Source: Deltaproteobacteria bacterium UBA4427 (lineage in GTDB: Bacteria; Myxococcota_A; UBA9160; UBA4427). Taken from it: a stretch of DNA of 53,721 bases. The stretch is from contig DGPZ01000028.1 of NCBI GenBank assembly GCA_002390675.1, positions 1 through 53,721 of the forward strand. Direction: 5' to 3'. The position numbers and the translations under genes are program-made. Of the stretch, positions 42,211-50,063 are shown piece after piece (position 1 is the first letter of the stretch; every line of letters starts with the position of its first letter). The notes under the pieces were generated by a model. That model did not search any database. It was not told where the DNA came from and was given only the letters and a program-made list of their open reading frames with translations.

Positions 42211-43491
42211 TCAGCGCGGCTCGATCCGGTCGACACCCATATAAGGGACGAGCGCCTTCGGGATCGTGATACTGCCATCGGCCTGCTGATGGTTTTCGAG
42301 CAGCGCAACAATCGCTCGCGCGTTTGAAACTGCCGTGCCATTCAGCGTATGCACCAATTCATTAGTCTTCTTTTCGCCAGCACGCTTGAAGCGAATCTTG
42401 AGGCGGCGCGCTTGGAAGTCCGTGCAGTTCGACGTGCTGGTGATCTCGCCGTACTCGCCGGCATCGCCGCGACCGGGCATCCAGGCTTCGAGATCGAATT
42501 TCCGATAAGCGGGAGCGCCTAGATCAGCGCTTGCGATGTCGATGACGCGGTATGGGATTTCGAGCGCATCAAAGATCGACTTTTCGAGACGAAGCAGTTC
42601 TTGATGCTGCGCTTCGGAATCTTCCGGTCGGGTGAACACGAACATCTCGACCTTCGTGAACTGATGCACGCGGTAGAGGCCCTTGCTCTCGCGGCCATGA
42701 GCGCCGGCTTCGGTTCGGAAGCAGTGAGAGATGCCCGCGAGTTTGAGCGGCAGTTCTTCTTCCTGGAAGATCGTGTCGGCGTACATGCCGCCGAGGGTGA
42801 TCTCCGAGGTGCCGATTAGGCAGAGCTCATGATCGGCCACGGAGTAGATCTGGGTTTCTTCACCGCGGGGGCTGAACCCTAGGCCTTCGATCACGTCCGG
42901 TCGTGCGAGATCCGGGGTGACCACGGGGATGAATCCCTCAGGCATCAGCTTGTCGATCGCGAAACGCTGGAGTGCGAGTTCGAGCAGCGCCGCTTCGCGT
43001 TTCAGATAGTAAAACTTCTGTCCCGAGACTTTTGCCGCACTCTCGAAGTCGACGAGGTCGAGAGCGTTGGCGAGTTCGAGGTGATCCTTGGCCGGAAAAC
43101 CTAGATCGCGGGGCTCGCCCACGGTTTCGAGAATATTGAAATCCTCTTCGTGGCCGCGAGGGGATTCGGGGTGGAGGAAATTAGGCAACCGACGAAGCGC
43201 AGCGTCGAGTTCCTGCTCCACTGTTCGAAGCGTCTCTTCGTGGCCCGAGACGCCTTCCTTGAGCCGGCGACCCTCGATCGTGTGGGCTTCCCGCGCGGCA
43301 TCGTCAAGCTTCTGTTTGCCGGTCTTTTGATGCTCGTTGCGAAGCCGGTTGGCTTCGTTCAAAGCAGTGCGCAGGACGTTCGTCTGCTCGTGCAGCGCGA
43401 TCGTGCCATCGACGTCTGCCTTGATGTGCCGCGATTCGCAGCTCTCGAGGATTTCGTCACGTCGTTCTTGAAGGCTACGGGGGTCCAGCAT
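42211..43491 (-). CDS. serS: Seryl-tRNA synthetase
   Basis: A 426-residue class II synthetase from ATG 43491 ('MLDPRSLQERRDEI'); the longer frame to 43914 overlaps the divergent peroxidase gene. The N-terminal coiled-coil arm (about 30-110) precedes the catalytic core with motif 2 ('CFRTEAGAHGRESKGLYRVH') and motif 3 ('LNGTAVSNARAIVALLENHQ'). 'TSNCTDFQARRLKIRF' is typical. It charges tRNA-Ser and also tRNA-Sec with serine, the first step to selenocysteine, which explains the tight serS-selB operon. Confidence 0.96.
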   Translation of the reverse strand: MLDPRSLQERRDEILESCESRHIKADVDGTIALHEQTNVLRTALNEANRLRNEHQKTGKQKLDDAAREAHTIEGRRLKEGVSGHEETLRTVEQELDAALRRLPNFLHPESPRGHEEDFNILETVGEPRDLGFPAKDHLELANALDLVDFESAAKVSGQKFYYLKREAALLELALQRFAIDKLMPEGFIPVVTPDLARPDVIEGLGFSPRGEETQIYSVADHELCLIGTSEITLGGMYADTIFQEEELPLKLAGISHCFRTEAGAHGRESKGLYRVHQFTKVEMFVFTRPEDSEAQHQELLRLEKSIFDALEIPYRVIDIASADLGAPAYRKFDLEAWMPGRGDAGEYGEITSTSNCTDFQARRLKIRFKRAGEKKTNELVHTLNGTAVSNARAIVALLENHQQADGSITIPKALVPYMGVDRIEPR

Positions 43492-43639
43492 GGGGCGGAA
43501 GGGAAGCACACGCCCCATGCGGCTGCAATTATTGAAGCGCCTATATAGGGATACCTTTGGCGCTTCGCGGTCAGAAGCTAGAATACGGCGGCAGCGAGCG
43601 TGCAAGAGCGCTGTACCAAACCGAATCTGGGGGATCACT

Positions 43640-44773
43640 ATGTACGGTGCGAAATTGCGAAAGCTGCAGTCACAATCGAAACGACGAGGGGTGGCGGTTC
43701 CTGCGCTGCTTCTAAGTGCCGCATTTATTGTCGGCGGATGTGCTCTCTCGGGAGGCGAAGTCGAAGAGGCTGGGGCTGCTGCCAGCCAGGCGGTCGACCA
43801 AGCGTCGGGAAGAGCGCTTGCTTCGAAGGCTGCGGCGACCTTTGGAGCCTTGCCTACGTCGGCGCCCAACGCGGACAATCCCGGTACCCCCGCGAAGATC
43901 GATCTCGGCCGCATGCTCTACTACGAAAAGCGGCTTTCGAAGAACCACGATGTCTCATGCAATTCGTGCCACCTGTTGGATGCCTACGGCGTCGATTCCG
44001 AGCCCACTTCTCCAGGTCATCGCGGCCAGCGTGGCGGCCGAAACTCCCCGACGGTCTACAACGCCGCTCTTCATGTCGCGCAGTTCTGGGATGGTCGCTC
44101 GCCTGATGTCGAAGCTCAGGCGAAGGGGCCCGTCCTGAATCCAATCGAGATGGCTGCGCCGAGCGAGGCGCATATCGTTTCGCTTTTGGCGTCCATGCCG
44201 GGATACGTGGACGCGTTTGCGGCCGCCTTTCCTGAAGATGATGCGTCGCTCAGCTACGACAATATGGCGCGCGCGATCGGCGCCTTCGAACGAAACTTGA
44301 TCACGCCGTCTCGCTTTGATGCTTTCATGGCGGGAGACGCGTCTGCATTAGATGCAAAGGAACAGCGTGGCCTAGCGACCTTCATGGCAACCGGATGCAC
44401 CACCTGTCATACGGGCGCGACGTTAGGCGGTTTGCTGTACCGGAAAATCGGATTCATCTTCCCGTATGAGACGGAAGACAAGGGTCGCGAGGACGTGACA
44501 GGGAATGTCGCGGATCGTCACGTCTTTAAGGTGCCGTCTTTGCGAAATGTTGTGGAGACAGGGCCATATTTCCATGATGGGTCTATCACCGATGTGGCGG
44601 AGGCCGTTCGAATCATGGGCTACCACCAATTGGGCGTGACCCTGCGTGAGGATCAAGTTTCGGATGTGGTGGCGTTCTTGGGAAGTCTCAGTGGCGCCGT
44701 GGACGCGGCGTATATCGCGGAGCCCGAGTTGCCTGCGAGCACGATTGATACACCCGAGCCGGATCCAAGTTAG
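43640..44773 (+). CDS. Di-haem cytochrome c peroxidase-family lipoprotein
   Basis: A 377-residue protein from ATG 43640 (GGGGGA upstream). A lipoprotein signal ends at Cys34 ('IVGGCALSGG'). Two c-haem sites are seen: CNSCH at 107-111 and CTTCH at 253-257. 'LGRMLYYEKRLSKNHDVS' and 'VPSLRNVVETGPYFHDGS' are diagnostic of bacterial di-haem peroxidases (CcpA/MauG family), which reduce hydrogen peroxide in the periplasm. It is probably membrane-anchored through its lipid. Its 3' end faces the TauD gene across a TTAGGCG hairpin. Confidence 0.92.
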   Translation: MYGAKLRKLQSQSKRRGVAVPALLLSAAFIVGGCALSGGEVEEAGAAASQAVDQASGRALASKAAATFGALPTSAPNADNPGTPAKIDLGRMLYYEKRLSKNHDVSCNSCHLLDAYGVDSEPTSPGHRGQRGGRNSPTVYNAALHVAQFWDGRSPDVEAQAKGPVLNPIEMAAPSEAHIVSLLASMPGYVDAFAAAFPEDDASLSYDNMARAIGAFERNLITPSRFDAFMAGDASALDAKEQRGLATFMATGCTTCHTGATLGGLLYRKIGFIFPYETEDKGREDVTGNVADRHVFKVPSLRNVVETGPYFHDGSITDVAEAVRIMGYHQLGVTLREDQVSDVVAFLGSLSGAVDAAYIAEPELPASTIDTPEPDPS

Positions 44774-44807
44774 GCAGATCATTTATGAGCGCTAACGGGC
44801 GCGCTGC

Positions 44808-44834
44808 TTAGGCGATAGGATCACGTGCGCCTAA
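44808..44834. terminator. TTAGGCG inverted pair between convergent genes
   Basis: TTAGGCG (44808-44814), 13-base loop, CGCCTAA (44828-44834), between the stops of the peroxidase gene and the TauD-like gene. The TauD stop (44833-44831) lies inside the right arm. This is the same design as the pair at 9686-9705. Confidence 0.55.
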
Positions 44835-45628
44835 CGCGGCGTGTCACCCATGATCGTGATGCGGTGCATTGTGCGTTCCGCTTTGCCGTGATCATGGACG
44901 GCGTAGTGCTGCACTGAGCGGTTGTCCCAAAGGACGAGGTCGCCGGTCTGCCATCGATGGCGATAACAAACATCCGGCGCATGCCCCGCCTCGTTTAGAT
45001 ATTCAAGCAGGGGACGGCTCTCTTCGAGGGTCATGTCTTCTAAAGCGACAGTGAAGGCTGGGCTCACGTAAAGTGCTTTGCGGCCGGTTTCGGGATGCGT
45101 TCGCACTACGGGATGGTCTTGCCCGTGTTCTTTCCAGGCATCCCGTTTTCCGCTCGCCGACGCGAGCCCGGTTCCCGAATGTATGGCGCGCATGCCGTCG
45201 AGCATCGTCTTCATGCCTTCCGAGAGTAGATCGTAGGCCTTATGTTGGTTGGCGAAGATCGTGTCGCCGCCATAGCTCGGAAGGGAGACGGCGAGGAGTC
45301 CGCTCGCCATGGGCGGCTTTGCAGAGAAGCTGACGTCGGAATGCCAGATCTCGGTGAGCGACTTACTCTTGCCGCTGTTCACGATCGGCACGATCTCCGG
45401 ATAGTCGGGCAGGTGCGGCACGATCGGGTGGATGAAGAGCTCGCCCCAAAGGCGCCCGAATTCGATTTGTTGCTCGGGGGTGAGCTTTTGGTCTCGAAAC
45501 GCCAGGACGTGGTGCTCTAAAAAGGCCTCGCGGATCTGTCGGAATTCCGGGGCTTCGAGCTGCGCGAGATCAACGCCGAGGATTTCGGCGCCTAGGCTGC
45601 CGGAGAGGGGCTTCGTTTCGAGGCTCAT
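44831..45628 (-). CDS. TauD/TfdA-family Fe(II)/2-oxoglutarate dioxygenase
   Basis: A 265-residue enzyme with the iron facial triad His96-x-Asp98 ('LTEIWHSDVSFSAKPP') and His241 ('NRSVQHYAVHDHG'). The 2-oxoglutarate Arg lies in 'KAERTMHRITIMGD'. 'LSGSLGAEILGVDL' at the N-terminus is typical of the TauD group. Members hydroxylate taurine, alkyl sulfates, 2,4-D or similar acids; the exact substrate is open. It is divergent from the P450, with a palindromic operator in the shared promoter region, so the two oxygenases may be co-regulated. Confidence 0.92.
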   Translation of the reverse strand: MSLETKPLSGSLGAEILGVDLAQLEAPEFRQIREAFLEHHVLAFRDQKLTPEQQIEFGRLWGELFIHPIVPHLPDYPEIVPIVNSGKSKSLTEIWHSDVSFSAKPPMASGLLAVSLPSYGGDTIFANQHKAYDLLSEGMKTMLDGMRAIHSGTGLASASGKRDAWKEHGQDHPVVRTHPETGRKALYVSPAFTVALEDMTLEESRPLLEYLNEAGHAPDVCYRHRWQTGDLVLWDNRSVQHYAVHDHGKAERTMHRITIMGDTPR

Positions 45629-45684
45629 GTGCCTATTCTACGACTCGGTTTTCCTTTTCTACAACCGAAAATGGCAAAAGAGAC

Positions 45685-45715
45685 TTGACGAACGATCGTT
45701 CATTTGGCGATGCTC
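45685..45715 (+). promoter_or_regulatory. Promoter with TetR-type palindromic operator
   Basis: A perfect 12-bp palindrome GAACGATCGTTC (45690-45701) starts within a -35-like TTGACG (45685-45690) and fills the spacer before a weak -10 (around GATGCT, 45709). It is of the TetR-family operator type. It lies between the divergent TauD-like (start 45628) and P450 (start 45856) genes. No tetR gene is in the window. Confidence 0.55.
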
Positions 45716-45855
45716 TGTCGTTCCGGATGCGCACCTCGTGTCCGAAGCGCCCACAAACCCGCAATTCGGTCTGGGAACCCGGCTACGTGTCATAGCGTCG
45801 CATGGATCTCCTCCAGAACCCGATTTGCGTGAAAGCAGAAAATAGGAGTCTCGAG

Positions 45856-47130
45856 ATGGCCACCAGCCCCGAAGTACCTCTGACCGTTCCGAGTCCTGTC
45901 CCGGACGACTTCCGACTGACACATCCCGAGGACTACGCGTCTCACGGCTATCCCCATCAGATTTGGACTCGCTTACGAGCAGAGGACCCCGTCTCTTGGC
46001 AAACCCAGCCCGGCAATGCCGTCGACTACTGGGCGATCACCAAGCACGCCGACATCACCGAGATCAGCAAGCGTCCCGACCTTTTCCTGTCGGCCCCGCG
46101 ACTCGTGATTCAGCACCTCGAAGAAGAGGTGCGTGACCTGCCGCCGACCTTGATCCAAATGGATCCGCCGATGCATGGCGACTTCCGCCAGATGGTTTCT
46201 CGAGGCTTTACCCCGCGCGCGCTCAAAAAGATTCATGAGCCGATCGAACGTATTGGTCGTGAATTGGTTGAGAAACTGTACGACCGAGGCGACGAAGGCG
46301 AATGTGACTTCGTCGACGAGATTTCCGCGCCACTTCCGATCGCCGTGATCGGTTGGTTGTTAGGCGCACCGGAAGAAGACTGGGATATGCTCTTCGACTG
46401 GACGAATCGCACGCTTGGCGCCGGGGATCCCGAGTATCAGGTAGAGGGCGAAGATGCGGCTGCGACTTCGCAGAAGGCTCAAATCGAGCTCTTCCAATAT
46501 TTTCAGAAGCTCGTCGAAGATCGCCGCAAGAATCCTCAGGACGATCTGATCACGACCTTCGTTCAGGCCGAGTACGAGGGCCGGAAGCTCAACGACATGG
46601 AAGTGCTTTCCTGGTGCTTCATCATCGTAATCGCCGGCAATGAAACGACGCGAAACGGCACGACCGGCGGCATGCTCGCCTTCATCCAGCATCAGAGCGA
46701 ACTACGCCGGCTTCAGTCGGACATGGGGATGCTGAAGGGTGCGGTTGAAGAAGTCACTCGGTGGACGTCGCCGATCATTCATTTTGGGCGGACGGCGACC
46801 CAGGACTATCAGCTTCGAGATAAGACTATCCTCGAAGGTCAGTCCGTCGCGCTCTACTACCCCTCGGCGAATCGCGACGAAGAAGTCTTCGAAGATCCGT
46901 GGACCTTCAAGATCGATCGCAAGCCGAATCGCCATATCGGGTTCGGAGTTGGGGAGCATTTCTGCTTGGGTGCTCATCTTGCTCGAATGGAGATGGAGGT
47001 CGCTTACCGCCACCTTCTTCCGCGAATCGCCGAAATCGAGCTCACGGGTCCCGTCGACCGCTTGCACTCGAGCCTTGTTGGCGGCGTGAAGCGCCTCCCG
47101 ATTCGGTACAAGCTATTCCCTAAGAAGTAG
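45856..47130 (+). CDS. Cytochrome P450
   Basis: A 424-residue soluble bacterial P450. ATG 45856 is chosen for its AGGAG at about -12; an in-frame ATG at 45802 has none. The I-helix 'IIVIAGNETTRNGTTGGML' carries the oxygen-activating Glu-Thr. The ExxR helix is 'GAVEEVTRWTSPIIHFGRTA', with Glu-x-x-Arg in 'EVTR'. The haem loop is 'FGVGEHFCLGAHLAR' (Cys370). It resembles the CYP125/CYP142-like class that acts on steroid or terpenoid side chains, but the substrate is inference. No ferredoxin gene is adjacent. Confidence 0.93.
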   Translation: MATSPEVPLTVPSPVPDDFRLTHPEDYASHGYPHQIWTRLRAEDPVSWQTQPGNAVDYWAITKHADITEISKRPDLFLSAPRLVIQHLEEEVRDLPPTLIQMDPPMHGDFRQMVSRGFTPRALKKIHEPIERIGRELVEKLYDRGDEGECDFVDEISAPLPIAVIGWLLGAPEEDWDMLFDWTNRTLGAGDPEYQVEGEDAAATSQKAQIELFQYFQKLVEDRRKNPQDDLITTFVQAEYEGRKLNDMEVLSWCFIIVIAGNETTRNGTTGGMLAFIQHQSELRRLQSDMGMLKGAVEEVTRWTSPIIHFGRTATQDYQLRDKTILEGQSVALYYPSANRDEEVFEDPWTFKIDRKPNRHIGFGVGEHFCLGAHLARMEMEVAYRHLLPRIAEIELTGPVDRLHSSLVGGVKRLPIRYKLFPKK

Positions 47131-47252
47131 ATCGAGCGACGCCCTTAGGGTGGCGGAGTGTGACTGGTTCGCTCCCGCTTCACCCGAATGGGGCCTACTC
47201 TCCGGCAAGCGCGCAGAACTCCGTCGAGTTATTGCGTCGAAATTGGAGACGC

Positions 47253-48824
47253 ATGGCGATTGATCGGCGTAGATTCCTGAAGAGCAGTGCGGCTGGGCTA
47301 GCGGTGGCCACTGCTGGCTGCGCTTTGCCGCATCCCGGAGCCGATGCGAAGTCGAAGGGCGAGTCGGCGTTTCGGCATGGGGTCGCGAGTGGTGATCCTC
47401 TTTCGGATCGCGTGATTCTCTGGACGCGGGTCTCCCCGGAATCGGACGCGTTAGGCGCCTCGATTGCGATCTCTTGGTGGGTCGCGCGGGATGAAGCCGG
47501 GTCGGATATCGCCGGGGAAGGCGAGGCGACGGCGGTTGCCGATCGGGACTACACGATTAAGATCGACGTCGAAGGTCTCGTTGCTGGGGAAGCCTACTAC
47601 TACGGCTTTCGAGTTGACGGAACCGGGGATCGCTCGCCGACGGGACGGACACGGACCCTGCCTCCTTCGGGTGTCGAACGTGTGCGACTCGCTTTCGCAT
47701 CATGCGCGAACTATCCCGCTGGCTTCTTCAACGGCTATGCGCATCTCGCAACGCGAGACGATCTCGATGCAGTGCTCCATCTTGGGGACTACATCTACGA
47801 ATACGCCAACGGGCAGTACGGAGATGGTACAGAGCTCGGTCGAATTCCGGATCCCGACCGCGAGACCGTGAGCCTCGAAGACTATCGCCGGCGACACGCG
47901 AACTATAAAGCGGACCCCGATCTTCAGGCAGCCCATGCGCGGCATCCCTGGATAACGATTTGGGATGACCACGAAAGCGCAAATAACTCTCACCTCAGGG
48001 GAGCGGAAAATCATACCGAGGCCGAAGAAGGCGATTGGCGCTCACGGCGACTTGCAGCGATCCGCGCCTACTACGAGTGGATGCCGATTCGCGAATTACC
48101 GACCGGTCTTTTTCGAACATTCCGATTCGGTGAACTTCTTGACCTGGTTATGCTCGACACCCGGCTTCATGGCCGCGATCCAATCGCCGAGCAAACGGTC
48201 GAGGCAGCGTCGGATAAGAGCCGGAGTCTATTAGGCGAAGATCAGACGCAGTGGCTTCTTGGGGCACTCTCCGATTCGAAGGCGGCGGGGTCTAAGTGGA
48301 GAGTCATTGGGCAGCAGGTCATCGTCTCGCCTGTTGGATATGATGCGACGAGCTTTAATGCTGATGCGTGGGACGGCTACCGAGCGAATCGGGATCAGGT
48401 GCTCTCTCATCTAGAGAACGAATCGATCGAGAATGTTGTCTTTCTCACAGGCGACGTTCACAGCACCTGGGTATTCGATGTCCCCGGGCCTTCTGCGGCT
48501 GTGTATGATGCCTCGACCGGAGAGGGTGCGATCGCTGTTGAGTACGTGACGCCCGCAATTAGCTCACCTCCGATCGGACGCTCGCAGAAGACGGTGGATC
48601 GCCTTGCAGTGGTCTCGGAACACACGCCGCATCTCGTGCACAACGAATTGACGGAGCAGGGTTATGCCGTGTTGGAACTGACTGCAGAAGCCGCAAGCGC
48701 GTCCTATTTCTACACTGAGCCAGCAGAAGAACGTTCGGCCGAGGCGCGGCTTGCATCGACCTTTGTTTGTCGGGCGGGGACCCACCACTCGGTGCGTCTC
48801 GACGAAGGCGATGGGATCGGATGA
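47253..48824 (+). CDS. phoD: PhoD-family alkaline phosphatase/phosphodiesterase, Tat-exported
   Basis: A 523-residue protein from ATG 47253 (GGAG upstream); the frame to 47160 adds unrelated residues. The Tat signal 'DRRRFLKSSAAGLAVATAGC' also ends in a possible lipobox Cys. PhoD signs are 'FRHGVASGDPLSDRVILWTR', 'FASCANYPAGFFNGYAHLA', 'LHLGDYIYEYANGQYG', 'WDDHESANNSHLRGAENHTE' and 'FLTGDVHSTWVFD', which hold the Fe/Ca ligands. It hydrolyses phosphate esters outside the inner membrane. It follows the P450 in the same direction by 122 bases. Confidence 0.93.
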   Translation: MAIDRRRFLKSSAAGLAVATAGCALPHPGADAKSKGESAFRHGVASGDPLSDRVILWTRVSPESDALGASIAISWWVARDEAGSDIAGEGEATAVADRDYTIKIDVEGLVAGEAYYYGFRVDGTGDRSPTGRTRTLPPSGVERVRLAFASCANYPAGFFNGYAHLATRDDLDAVLHLGDYIYEYANGQYGDGTELGRIPDPDRETVSLEDYRRRHANYKADPDLQAAHARHPWITIWDDHESANNSHLRGAENHTEAEEGDWRSRRLAAIRAYYEWMPIRELPTGLFRTFRFGELLDLVMLDTRLHGRDPIAEQTVEAASDKSRSLLGEDQTQWLLGALSDSKAAGSKWRVIGQQVIVSPVGYDATSFNADAWDGYRANRDQVLSHLENESIENVVFLTGDVHSTWVFDVPGPSAAVYDASTGEGAIAVEYVTPAISSPPIGRSQKTVDRLAVVSEHTPHLVHNELTEQGYAVLELTAEAASASYFYTEPAEERSAEARLASTFVCRAGTHHSVRLDEGDGIG

Positions 48825-48827
48825 GTG

Positions 48828-48857
48828 CGTTCGGGCGGGGCCAATCCTCGCCGAACG
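48828..48857 (+). terminator. Hairpin after phoD
   Basis: CGTTCGG (48828-48834) pairs with CCGAACG (48851-48857); inner GC bases can extend the stem imperfectly. It lies just after the phoD stop. No T-run follows, so the call rests on stem and position. Confidence 0.45.
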
Positions 48858-48961
48858 AAAGCCGGCGCGGGACATCGGTCGTAGTGGGGGTTGTGCTAGG
48901 GGCTTTGCGTTAAGCCTTTAATCGGCCTCGTTTCCGCGAAGCGACGAGTGTCGCGCTTAAC

Positions 48962-49792
48962 TTAGGCACGCTCGAGGATGAGACTGGCGACGGTTAGCAG
49001 CACGTCGCTTTGTCCCTCGTCGCGGAGCTCTACTCGGAGGGCCAGACCATTTTGCAGTTCCGATATCGTTCGAACCTGCGCGCGAACAGGGCCAATTTTT
49101 GCGAGCTTGAGATAATGGATCTCGAGGCTGCGAACACTGGGCGCTGCGCCTAGAACGCTCGTCGCATAATGGTCCGCTGCGGCATCGATCGCCATTGCAA
49201 CGACACCCCCCTGAATTGCTCCCAGCGTATTCACGACGTACGGACTCATCTCGATGCGAAGCACCGAGGTATCCGTCGGATCGAAACGGACGTCCAGCGT
49301 TTCAAGTAGTGGCTTGCGGAAGCCCGAGCCGGAAAGTGCGAAGGTGGTTCGAGGTTCCGGTTCTTCGACCCAATGGGCGCGGGTCTGGAACTCGCTTCGG
49401 CCGGGAAGAATGGAAAAGGCGACGGTGCTAAGCCCATTCGACTTGCCACTCTCGAGATGATCGAGGCTGACTTCCAAAACGGCCGTCGTTTTTCCGCGGC
49501 GTAGCAATCGCGGACGTGCACGCAGTGTTCCCTCGCCCGGCAGCAAGCCGAGCTGAAGGCTCATATTCGACGTCGCGACCCAATTCGGAAGCACTTCTCG
49601 AATCGCGTACTCGCCTGCAATGATGTCGACGATCATCGCAGCGGAACCGGCGCGCAGCCGCCCGCTGTCGTCGAGTAGTTCCGGTACGACGGGCAGCAAG
49701 ATTGCAGCGCCATCTGCGTTGCGCTCGATGACAGGAGCGAGATCGCGAATGATATGTTGCTTGGGCGGGTACGTGTCTTCAGGCGTGGTCAT
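48962..49792 (-). CDS. Double-hotdog acyl-CoA thioesterase-like protein
   Basis: A 276-residue protein with two hotdog repeats. The first contains 'AAMIVDIIAGEYAIREVLPN' and 'LRRGKTTAVLEVSLDHLESG'. The second contains 'VNTLGAIQGGVVAMAIDAAA', the PaaI-type 'GxxxGG' helix start with an Asp/Ala helix, then 'VRSLEIHYLKLAKIGPVRAQ'. Such proteins hydrolyse acyl-CoA thioesters. Its place near a P450 and an APH-fold protein is typical of lipid or terpenoid catabolic neighbourhoods, but no CoA ligase is seen. Confidence 0.78.
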   Translation of the reverse strand: MTTPEDTYPPKQHIIRDLAPVIERNADGAAILLPVVPELLDDSGRLRAGSAAMIVDIIAGEYAIREVLPNWVATSNMSLQLGLLPGEGTLRARPRLLRRGKTTAVLEVSLDHLESGKSNGLSTVAFSILPGRSEFQTRAHWVEEPEPRTTFALSGSGFRKPLLETLDVRFDPTDTSVLRIEMSPYVVNTLGAIQGGVVAMAIDAAADHYATSVLGAAPSVRSLEIHYLKLAKIGPVRAQVRTISELQNGLALRVELRDEGQSDVLLTVASLILERA

Positions 49793-50063
49793 GATCGGGG
49801 AACGCTATCGCGCAGGACGTGGCTTTGCAGCCAAGTAATGGGCGCAATGATCAGCGCTCGTCGCCCTGGGCCTTTTTGCCGAGTCGTTCCTCAACTCGGT
49901 CTCCTCGCTCCCTCAATTAGTCAGCTCGATCAAGGCCTCGCCAATCGCAAACTGCGTCCCCGGCAGCGTGGCGCCGAGCATGCCGCAGGAGTTCGCAACC
50001 CCCCCCGGATTCGTCCAATTTTTACGCATCGGAATCTCCGTGAATTTTGTCTAGGCTTTCTGT

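Noticed and set aside
42207..42341. Upstream extension of selB to 42341
   Set aside because: The extra residues are read from inside serS in another frame, and SelB homologues start next to the G1 motif; TTG 42206 fits.
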